From positions 173,083 through 237,082 of the forward strand of contig CAJNDS010002341.1 in the NCBI GenBank assembly GCA_905221605.1: a DNA stretch of 64,000 nt, in the 5' to 3' direction. Positions 56,588 through 64,000 of this stretch are shown piece by piece. The first letter of the stretch is position 1, and every line of letters begins with the position of its first letter. The DNA is from Symbiodinium natans. Lineage: Eukaryota; Sar; Dinophyceae; Suessiales; Symbiodiniaceae. The translations under genes and the position numbers were made by a program. The notes below the pieces were generated by a model. That model was not told the DNA's origin and did not search any database. It saw nothing but the letters and a program-made list of their open reading frames with translations.

Positions 56588-57194
56588 AGCGCCCCCCCCC
56601 CCGTCACCCTGCCTGCCCCCTCCGATCTTCAAGCCGCCTCAGAGGTAGGTGCTGAGGTGCACGAAGACTATCCAGGCGAGCTTGATTGGGAACTGGAGGA
56701 ATGGCGCTCAGTGTAGCTCTGAACAGTGGGCAAATCCACAGAGCACCAGGAGACTGTCATCTCAGGCGCTCGCCGCTGTCAGCAAACAGAAAGTACTGGT
56801 TGGTACCAGCCTGCCACAAGCAGCCAGCAAGCCCATCACCCATCCCCGCTAAAGGACCACGCGCTCTCAAGATGGCAAGTGGCAAAGCTTGGGAACATAG
56901 CCAGCTGCACCCATGGGTAAACTTCGATGTCCTCACCCGCCTCCAATGGCCAGACGCTCCATGCTCGGCATTTAAAACAGAAGTAGTCAGATGCCTTTAG
57001 ACTGTGCCCACTGGACACATGGGGACGCTTGACTTTCACAACAAGGCAACAAACCTGGCGGCCACAAACCATGCCTTTTCTATCTTTGTCCGCCCCGTGC
57101 CTCTACAATTACTTTGTAACAGACACCTGCTACGTTGCCCATACCCCTATATGGTCGCCTGAGGGAACAGAGTGTCTCTGCAAACGAGCAATCA

Positions 57195-57480
57195 TCTCGA
57201 CAAGTTGCTCTGCACATGTTCTCTCTCGTTGCGAAATTCACGGAAGAATGGTGCTTCCTGATGCTTCCTATTCAAGACTTAGGAACAGCCATGATGGCCA
57301 TGTTTGGAATCCCAACCTGCTCGCTAGCCCATCCCAGGTCACTCCCACACGGATTGCACGCAACACGAGAATGAGCCTCCGTGCAAACGAAGCGGAAGAC
57401 GAAGCAGCTGGGCTGTCCAAAATGCTGCCGGCTGGCAACCTTCAACGCTTTAGCAACACACCACAAGCAGCAGTGCTCTG
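57195..57480 (+). CDS. Unknown gene, two overlapping-frame exons
   Basis: One plus-strand block (about 57196-57330) encodes QVALHMFSLVAKFTEEWCFL and MLPIQDLGTAMMAMFGIPTC, hydrophobic and helical. A second frame near 57360-57480 encodes RMSLRANEAEDEAAGLSKML and ends AAVL with a stop at 57479-57481. A splice between them is needed. No family recognised. Confidence 0.33.
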
Positions 57481-57533
57481 AAACAGGTCAGTAAACAGGA
57501 TAAGACAACTTACGACAAGGCACGAAAATCATC

Positions 57534-57719
57534 ATGTTGAAAAAATCAGTTGCGGAAATCACTCTACGCTTCGCTGACCTGAGGAACACGCATGCCAAGT
57601 GTGCGAAGCCAGCGCCCCAAATACGGAGCCCTCTGCGTCCTCTGGGCGAAGGGGTCACAACTCGAGCTTTTTGCAACATGAATGACAACAGTGGCACACA
57701 ACACTGCACAGAGCCTTAA
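57534..57719 (+). CDS. Small ORF, 61 codons
   Basis: ATG at 57534 opens MLKKSVAEITLRFADLRN and continues to TAA at 57717-57719 with a basic, Pro-containing middle and a Thr/Asn-rich end. Start and stop are clean but there is no other support. Confidence 0.28.
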   Translation: MLKKSVAEITLRFADLRNTHAKCAKPAPQIRSPLRPLGEGVTTRAFCNMNDNSGTQHCTEP

Positions 57720-58019
57720 GAGTCATAGTAGATTACAGCAGATCTTAGCGGATCATGGCGGTGTGCGGCGGTCAAAGGATCCCAATATTCCACTGAGTCT
57801 ATTTCGCTGATTTGCTGCTTTGCCGTTGCTTCAAACTAGGATGCAAACAAGGCGCCCCAAAATGCATGTGATTTTCTAGCGCAACACAGGAAAGGATGAC
57901 TGGATAGTCACTCAGAATCTGACACTTGCTTCAAAAGGACACCGAGGAGCAGTTCTGCCTTAGTGTTGCCCGGTTAACTCCAAACATGCCTCGTGCAGTC
58001 TTTCACCCTTCCGCTTGGA

Positions 58020-58210
58020 CAAGTGGAAAAAATTGACGGTGGTCTGGTTGTGAGTGGTGTGAGTGGGCGGGACAGGCCCCGGCCGAGTTCAAGCTTCGAA
58101 AGAAATCATTGCAAGTGCCGTAAGCATCTAACAGCAACACTGCTCTGATTCGGCTGATGATGTACTGCACCAGGGTGAGTTAGTGAGTGGGGTGAATGAG
58201 TGAGTGGCAA
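58020..58210. repeat. GTGAG-rich spacer
   Basis: Irregular GTGAGTGG/GTGAATGAGTGAGTGG words over two short clusters (about 58050-58070 and 58170-58207). No gene seen. Confidence 0.6.
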
Positions 58211-58392
58211 CTCGAGGGAAGCCGTGCCGAAAGCGCTATCCCTCCCAGCTTCACAGGAAACTCCGTGACCGAACAAGCTGCCAAGCGCCACGTGAACGAA
58301 AGGGTGAGGAAAAGAATCGCACAATCGACGAGGCAACTAGCGTGATGAGTTTGAGGCTCCGTGCGCTTCGTCAGGAGCGTGCGGAACAGGCA

Positions 58393-59526
58393 TCAACATC
58401 CCAAAAAAACGCAGAGCAGCCATCCTAAATGCCCCCAACATCCCTGCAGCCCAGGACGCAGCAGCTGCGTCATGTCGTGGGAGGCAGCAAAGTGCGCGCA
58501 CTTATAAAGTGCAAGGAGGCGAACACCGTGCCAGCAAGCAGCGTACGCATGAAAGGCCCAGCAGGTCGCCCAAGGAGCGAACAGCGCACGAGCAAGCAGC
58601 GCGCTCACACAGCAAGCAGCAGCGCACGTGAAGTGCATGGCCCAGCAGAGCAGGACATGTGCGGGCTGGTCTGCCTTGCAACCGCGGGTGTGATACCATA
58701 CCACACTCGTGAGCATCATGGGACTCCAATAAGACAGCAACAGAGCTTGAATCAAGGAGGTGTCCTCAATGAAGATCAAGGTCTCCCCCGGCCAGGCCTC
58801 CATGCTTAAGCGCGGCTTCATGCTCATTTTGTTTCTGAATACATGCATCTTAGTCTCTGCATCATCCCGCATCTTGTTCTTACGTGGCACGTAATCATAC
58901 AAATGAAGAAGTTGTATGAAATAACTGATGATGCAACTAAAGTATACTGCGCCAGCGAAGACCCCAAACAGAATGTGTCGAAAAATGCCCTCGTGCCGAA
59001 AGTTGGGCGCAAGAAGCCAAACAAGCTTGGGACACAAGAGAAGTTGGCTGTCGCACGGAAAAACGGGAAATCTACCGGGCTTGCCCCGAACCGAGCACGG
59101 AGAAAAAACATGCCTGTTTTCGCGAGGGTCAATGCTACAGCATACGCAAGGTGGGAGTGCGAAGAATTTAACTTCAACTCGAGATTCCCCATGCACCCTT
59201 CCAGGAAAAGATGGACTGCACCGATGTGAGCCCTCGGCAAATATGTCACCTGTGTTTATGCATGCGGTTGACACTCCCGAAAGCCAAAACTCTGGAGCCT
59301 GAAAGGGAGCTAGGAAGGGGGCCAAGTTGGTCGAAATGGAGCCATGAAGAGAGCCCATCCGACAAGAGCCCGAAAAGGAGCCATGAAGGGAGCCCCAAGT
59401 TCGGCGGCCGCGTCCCACCCATCCTGCCACCGCGGCCCACCTCATTTCTGAGGAGAGAACCCCGTACCTGTATCTACATTTTGTCGGCTTTGATTCTGAA
59501 CTTGTTGGATTTTCAAGGTATTGCAA
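58393..59526 (-). CDS. Predicted multi-pass membrane protein, long frame
   Basis: A 377-codon minus-strand frame contains several hydrophobic helices: about 58990-58890 (HILFGVFAGAVYFSCIISYF), 58760-58690 (IQALLLSYWSPMMLTSVVWY) and 58680-58540 (Cys/Ala/Trp-rich). The linker is charged (KNKMRDDAETKMHVFRNKM). The N-terminal third has a doubled GSLHGS motif. No family signature was recognised. The plus strand is also open over part of this (58843-59229, Lys-rich), so part may be a shadow; the true exons are probably shorter. Confidence 0.38.
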   Translation of the reverse strand: MQYLENPTSSESKPTKCRYRYGVLSSEMRWAAVAGWVGRGRRTWGSLHGSFSGSCRMGSLHGSISTNLAPFLAPFQAPEFWLSGVSTACINTGDIFAEGSHRCSPSFPGRVHGESRVEVKFFALPPCVCCSIDPRENRHVFSPCSVRGKPGRFPVFPCDSQLLLCPKLVWLLAPNFRHEGIFRHILFGVFAGAVYFSCIISYFIQLLHLYDYVPRKNKMRDDAETKMHVFRNKMSMKPRLSMEAWPGETLIFIEDTSLIQALLLSYWSPMMLTSVVWYHTRGCKADQPAHVLLCWAMHFTCAAACCVSALLARALFAPWATCWAFHAYAACWHGVRLLALYKCAHFAASHDMTQLLRPGLQGCWGHLGWLLCVFLGC

Positions 59527-59570
59527 TGCTCCAACGTTGTGACCTCAGCTAATGCTAATCCGCAAGCACT

Positions 59571-60075
59571 CACATCTTGCGTCCTTCTCCAAATGCCCCT
59601 GTGAGGGCTTCAGTCTGCCAATCCGCATTTTCAGTTTCCAGATCGTTCCCACTCAACATCTTCTTCTCGAGGGCTTCCGACTCCCCGTCTACCTCTGAGG
59701 GCTTCCTGCTCGCCATCTTTGCAGCTTTGGAGTGATGCAGATCTGCTGTGGGCTTCTGTTCGTCGCCTGTGACTGCTTGCGCCTGATGCTGTGCACGCAG
59801 GCTTGGACGGGCACACTCGTATAATCATAATGATGGGGGAGCCTACGTCCTACAAGGAGACGCAACTCTGATTCCTGAAAGTCATGGTAGTGGAGGCCCA
59901 AAGACAGCATGCTCAGAACAGAAGAACCGAAGACATCCTTACAATCGGAGCATCTTGGAGCAGCTTGGGCCTGACACTGGCGAAAGAATGTGCCGATGGA
60001 GACACCGTGGACGCGAGGGTCGTATAGCAGCCTCCACGCGCTGGCAATTCCTTGAGGCAAAGTCACATGTGCCAC
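59571..60075 (-). CDS. Unknown protein, two exons, downstream of glyoxalase II
   Basis: The first block (about 60075-59800) encodes VAHVTLPQGIASAWRLLYDP, GVSIGTFFRQCQAQAAPRC and LHYHDFQESELRLLVG. The second (about 59760-59571) encodes KPTADLHHSKAAKMASRKPS, EVDGESEALEKKMLSG and TEALTGAFGEGRK, ending at a canonical donor GAT|GTGAGT or a stop. The first part is folded-like, the second acidic and disordered. It lies 380 bp downstream of glyoxalase II on the same strand. Not recognised. Confidence 0.45.
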
Positions 60076-60458
60076 GACCCATCACTCAGATGAGCATTTC
60101 TTTACGGTCTCAGAGCGCAAGTTTTCGGCAGGTTCTCCCAGCCAGGAGCTCCATGAACATAGTGGCAACGCACACTGGTGCTTCATGCGGTGCATTGAGT
60201 AAACACTAAAGAACACTAAGCTAGCAGCGGCAAGAAATGGGTAGCTGTGGACGGATAAGCCGCAATCGGGCCTGGCGGAGGGGCGGGAAGAGGCCAAGGT
60301 CAGGAGAAACTTGACCTTGAACGAATGAGCTCTCAACTGCTTTCGCTCTTTCACAGGAGGCGTTATGACATTCACGCCAGCTCAACTTTGGAGCTGTCGC
60401 AATCCACGGCTTCACAGCTGTGCTCAATCTTCGTCAACTGGTGGGTAGAAGTAACTTC

Positions 60459-62495
60459 TCACGTCCAGCACCATCGTAATGACCTTGCCTGGAAATGTAA
60501 AGGTGTCTTTTCCTTGGCTGCAGCTCGACAGGACTCGCTTCCATTTCCTTCAACGTCCGGCATTGGGTCTGCAAATGCGGTGAATACTGCCCAGCAAATG
60601 CTACCACAGATACAGCACCCACTGCTGTCAAGATGAGACGAATTGAGCTCCGAGTGTCCTCGGCGCAACCTGGTGAGGACTTCGAGGTCATAAACACCCT
60701 CGCAGTCCAAAGCCCGGAAAAAGGGATTGTGTTCTTGCTCCTGTCGTGTCACGCCATGTGCAGCTACAAGAGCGTGAACATCCTTGAACATATGCGAGCA
60801 CATGTGTAAACATTTGCGGGCCTCCGATAAGGTGGAAGGCACCGTCGGCAGGCCTTCATCTCTTTTGGCCTTGGCTGCCTCCAGGCGTTCGTGCAAGAGC
60901 TCGCTCGACGGCTCCAAGGACAGGGCATACTCCAAATTCCCGACCTGACACTCCAGCATGGGATGGCAGGGCATGCACCGAACAGGCGACAAATGAGCAC
61001 TGAACGAGAATGTCTTGTGATCTGGCTGCTGAATGTTTTTGGGCGTGCGCGCCGTGTACTCGTGGCCACAGAAGACCCGCGTCTCTCCCGGCAGCGCTGC
61101 CAGGGCTTGCAAGGTCCGGCGCATCGACAGAGCAGTACCTCCAAGGAAGAGTCCCCCATCGCCCCCCACTGCTCATCAGCTCTTCTTCCCCGCGTCTGGC
61201 CTTCCATAAACCGGCCGCAGCCGGCAACAAAAAGAGCGTCTCCTGAAAAGAGGCATGGTGCCTGACAGCACCGATATCTCGCGATCTGCCATGCAGATGT
61301 CCACAAGTTAAGGGAAGGCTTTGCTGAGTTGGTTGCCTGGCCATCGCTGGCATCCAAGAAGAAGCAAACATGGCCGCGAGTATGGCATGGGGTGGCAACG
61401 CAGCGAAAGCTTAGACCTCGCACCCGAAGGCAAACTTTGATAAAACACAGCACGACCTGGACCACGACCCGCCTGCCACCTCAATGCACTCCCCATCGCG
61501 CACTGGGCGTGTGACGGCCGGAGTGCGGTCCTCGGTGAGCACGAAGTATCACGCTGTCGTGACTCTTCTTCAAGGCTTGAAGCAACTGGCTGCTTTGATC
61601 GAAGACAGGGATCGGCATCCCGCTCCCCAGCAAGCACCTCGAGGCCAGGAATCGCCGTCGCAAGAAACGCGTTTCCGCCTGGCAAAGAACTGCTCAAAAA
61701 TGTGGTGCCTAAGGTTGCGCGAGGAGATGCAGCCGAAATGGAGAGCATGAAGCCTGAATGGTCGGCATGGTAATGAGTATTGAGCACGGCGACGAGATTG
61801 ATCTGACAGCGAAATTTGCACGGGGGCTCTGACTCCTTCCCCATCCGCACCGTCTCTCTCCCATATGATTCACTTAAGAGGGGCACGGTTTGCAATGACA
61901 AGGAAGGGTTGCAGGGTGCGTCTCTCGCCTGGAGACCCATGGCCCACAAGCAACAAGCCAAACACAACACCTTGTGGTCTGTTCCAGCAATGAATGCTTA
62001 GGCCGGTTTAAGTATCCACGAAGTCAGGACTTGCAAGCCTCCCACCTGTGATCTTCCACGAAATTTCGTTGCTGCGCTTCATGGGAGTAGTGTAGGACAG
62101 AGGTTACAAAGCTGGTCTGTGCTGCTCTCTGCCAGCCTGTGTGCCTGTGCTCCTGTCGTGCGGACTCCCATTTGACAGAAAAGACTTCATTCAAATGCTC
62201 CTCTTGCCAACAGGAAAGCCGTGCGGCTTCAGCACAAGACGTCCAAAGTTCTACAGCAAGAGCTGGCCTGAAGAGCGCTGCACAGGGCTGCAGTCTTCTC
62301 ACCCTCAGCCGGATCGATAGCGACAGCTTGGGCAGAGTCCGTGGAGATGACCAGATACCTGGATGACTTGGATGATGTTCCTAGCTGCCAGACTCTGGGG
62401 CAATGCCAGAAAAAAGGTATTCAAGAGCTCGCAGGGGGCATGTAGTTGTCGCTGAGCGCCTGCACAATCTTTATCCTCGCATGACACAGAGACAT
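60459..62495 (-). CDS. Hydroxyacylglutathione hydrolase (glyoxalase II)
   Basis: Hydrolyses S-D-lactoylglutathione to D-lactate and glutathione, the second step of methylglyoxal detoxification. Eleven exons: 62495-62440, 62358-62303, 62262-62225, 61802-61754, 61678-61617, 61530-61473, 61416-61337, 61261-61201, 61138-61053, 60944-60822, 60740-60459; phases agree and give 316 residues. Metallo-beta-lactamase ligands: THYHADHSGG (His60, His62, Asp64, His65), TPCHTRGH (His118), SGDALFVAGCGRFMEG (Asp141), CGHEYT (His179). The start MSLCHARIKIVQALSDNYM fits the family, and LPTVPSTLSE plus HNPFFRA mark the C-terminal glutathione-binding domain. Nine of ten introns begin with GC, only the second with GT; the border of the fifth intron is the least certain. 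The family normally ends 30-40 residues after NPFFRA; the extra tail here may hide another intron. Confidence 0.93.
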
Positions 62496-62589
62496 GATAT
62501 GACCGGTGACTTGCCAAGAATGTGATGGACAGGCGACTCAGTGACTACTGAGTCGCCATTGCAAGGCTGGTGCGTGCCAAGCCGCTGGT

Positions 62590-63258
62590 ACTGCGGAGAC
62601 CCGTCAGGTAAAGGAACATCGTGAACTGCTGGCAGCTTGGACTGCTCGGCGCCACCCCCTTGGAGCCACGCAAAGAAGGTATCCATTGCACCAAGTTGCA
62701 CTATCCTCGTATCCTGTTGACAATGTTACATGTTAGCTCGTGATCAATCAGGCTGCTACGATGTGCTCTGAACGGCTTGTTGGAGCCATGGGCTTAGCAG
62801 CCATATCTCCAATCCAGATTGGAGTACCGTTGGGCAAAAAGCTGCACCGTCGCTGCACGTCAGCGTGCTTTATGGGCAAAACAAGCTGCATTGTTTGTTT
62901 GTGCAACTCCACATGCTTCAATGTGGCGCAAAATCTTGCAAGCAAATGCGGGTACAGTGTTCACGGAACACGATGAAGAGGATGCGGCCTCAGAGAGCAG
63001 CCGCCGGCCTTCCGGCCTGGCAAGGGAATACATAAGAACCTGCATGAGGATCATGTCTTATCCCTCTGGATCCTAGGCTGCGTCCAAGACTGCCTGCAGC
63101 TTCACAATTGCCGGAGCCACACGATCATGTCGTGACTGGGCTGGGGATCCCTGACTGGCCCTACAAAAAATGAGACAAGCCGCAGGACAGGAAGCCAGCG
63201 CTGCTTCGAGCGACGGCATGGAGAAAGGTCCTTTTACGAGCTTTCCCATATGCAGCAT
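62590..63258 (-). CDS. Armadillo-like helical-repeat protein, several exons
   Basis: Minus-strand blocks: about 63258-63073 (KGPFSMPSLEAALASCPAAC, HDRVAPAIVKLQAVLDA), about 63036-62900 (VLMYSLARPEGRRLLSEAAS and VPAFACKILRHIEACGV), about 62900-62750 (MQLVLPIKHADVQRRCSF and GTPIWIGDMAAKP), and about 62715-62590, after TGTTGACAG or CAACAG, DTRIVQLGAMDTFFAWLQGG. The last matches an armadillo helix (IVxLGAxxxxxxWL). These alpha-solenoid proteins are scaffolds or transport adaptors. The gene lies just upstream of glyoxalase II, head-to-tail, with less than 100 bp between them. Confidence 0.42.
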
Positions 63259-63299
63259 CTGCTAATATCATGCTATCCCTCTAGGCCCCATGCACCATA

Positions 63300-64000
63300 C
63301 AGCACAACCACATGTAGAACTGCCCCGTCCTCTGCCCAGTAGCTGCGTGAGAGCGAACCAGTCGTCTGCAAGACAACCTCCCACAAACGGGACATTGCTG
63401 ACAGACAGAAATTTTCAAACACATTCAAAAAAGCATTCAACAAAGCGGGGCCAACAGGCTGTCTAGACTTTAGTGGTCTGTTATCACTGGTGAGCCTGCG
63501 ATGGGAGCTTGGCAAAGAAACTACCGCACCTGAGTTGACTTCTGGCTAGCGCACCATCAACTGCGTATTATGTTGCACATGAACTTGGCTTCCGAAACTG
63601 AGCTCCCTGACGATGCCTCCTCTGAAAGGCCATCATTTGACTCATCGGAGAAGCTCAAACATCGCGAGGATGCAGAACGCAGTGACCCTGACTTTGTCAA
63701 ATAAACAATGCAAACGCAAGATCCGGTCAGACCTTGCTTGCCTGGCTTACTTTTCGCATTGCAGAAAAACACGCATGCACGACAACTTGCGTTACGATGG
63801 AAAAATACGCATGACATGACGAACTTGTTTTTGATGAATTTGCGGCTGTGTTGGCTCTGGGGCTCTGGCCAGTCAACGATGTGCGGGATACGGACGCTTT
63901 AAGACCTTGGCACTGTCGTAGATGTAGGCATACGAGTAAAAATCGGTGTCCGACGCAACACACATGCATCGCGAAATTCCTGGCACTGACGGCTGGGTGA
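63300..64000 (-). CDS. Possible acidic Ser-rich exon; otherwise nothing assigned
   Basis: Within this end stretch the only plausible block is about 63690-63557 on the minus strand (LRSASSRCLSFSDESNDGLS, then EEASSGSSVSEAKF), a disordered acidic Ser-rich peptide. The rest, 63300-63550 and 63700-64000, shows overlapping short frames without features. Confidence 0.27.

Overview
The window looks like nuclear DNA of a dinoflagellate alveolate, most likely of the Symbiodiniaceae or Suessiales type. Evidence: genes are cut into very short exons (about 30-280 bp) by introns of about 37-420 bp; many introns start with GC instead of GT (9 of 10 in the best-resolved gene); a 14-base match to the 3' end of the conserved dinoflagellate spliced leader lies at 37064-37077; plant-type TTTAGGG-like telomere words are scattered through spacers; and most genes lie on one strand (minus). 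No bacterial operon, tRNA, rRNA, CRISPR array or complete transposon was seen. Almost none of the long open frames is a whole gene; true genes must be assembled from small exons, which I did by hand with phase checks.

Three genes are recognised with confidence, all on the minus strand: D-aminoacyl-tRNA deacylase (28139-27271, 3 exons, GT-AG introns), a glyoxalase II / hydroxyacylglutathione hydrolase (62495-60459, 11 exons, mostly GC-AG introns), and a PhnZ/MIOX-like HD-domain protein (38359-37691) that is intronless, unlike its neighbours.

Layout. 0-6 kb: sparse, weak exons plus one plausible plus-strand gene (4.5-5.2 kb). 6.8-12 kb: a many-exon coiled-coil gene (minus) containing a 165-bp exon/intron tandem duplication. 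12.6-19.7 kb: a C-terminal membrane exon, a large 14-bp/11-bp minisatellite, and scattered unassigned exons. 19.9-20.4 kb: an AT-rich simple-sequence island. 20.5-21.6 kb: two convergent genes whose ends overlap. 22-28 kb: minus-strand genes, including a lysine-rich repeat protein and the deacylase. 30-36 kb: a zinc-ribbon exon, a Pro/Gln-motif repeat gene with an internal duplication, and a second coiled-coil gene. 37-38.4 kb: spliced-leader relic and HD gene. 40-43.8 kb: leucine-rich-repeat exons. 48-55 kb: three apparent tandem paralogues of an uncharacterised protein with a conserved intron position and GC donor. 56-64 kb: membrane proteins, an armadillo-like gene and glyoxalase II.

The genes do not form an obvious pathway. 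The deacylase and glyoxalase II are housekeeping detoxification/proofreading enzymes; the rest are structural-repeat or unknown proteins typical of dinoflagellate chromosomes. The most interesting material is the 48-55 kb tandem family, the exon-duplication architectures, and the unusual splice sites.
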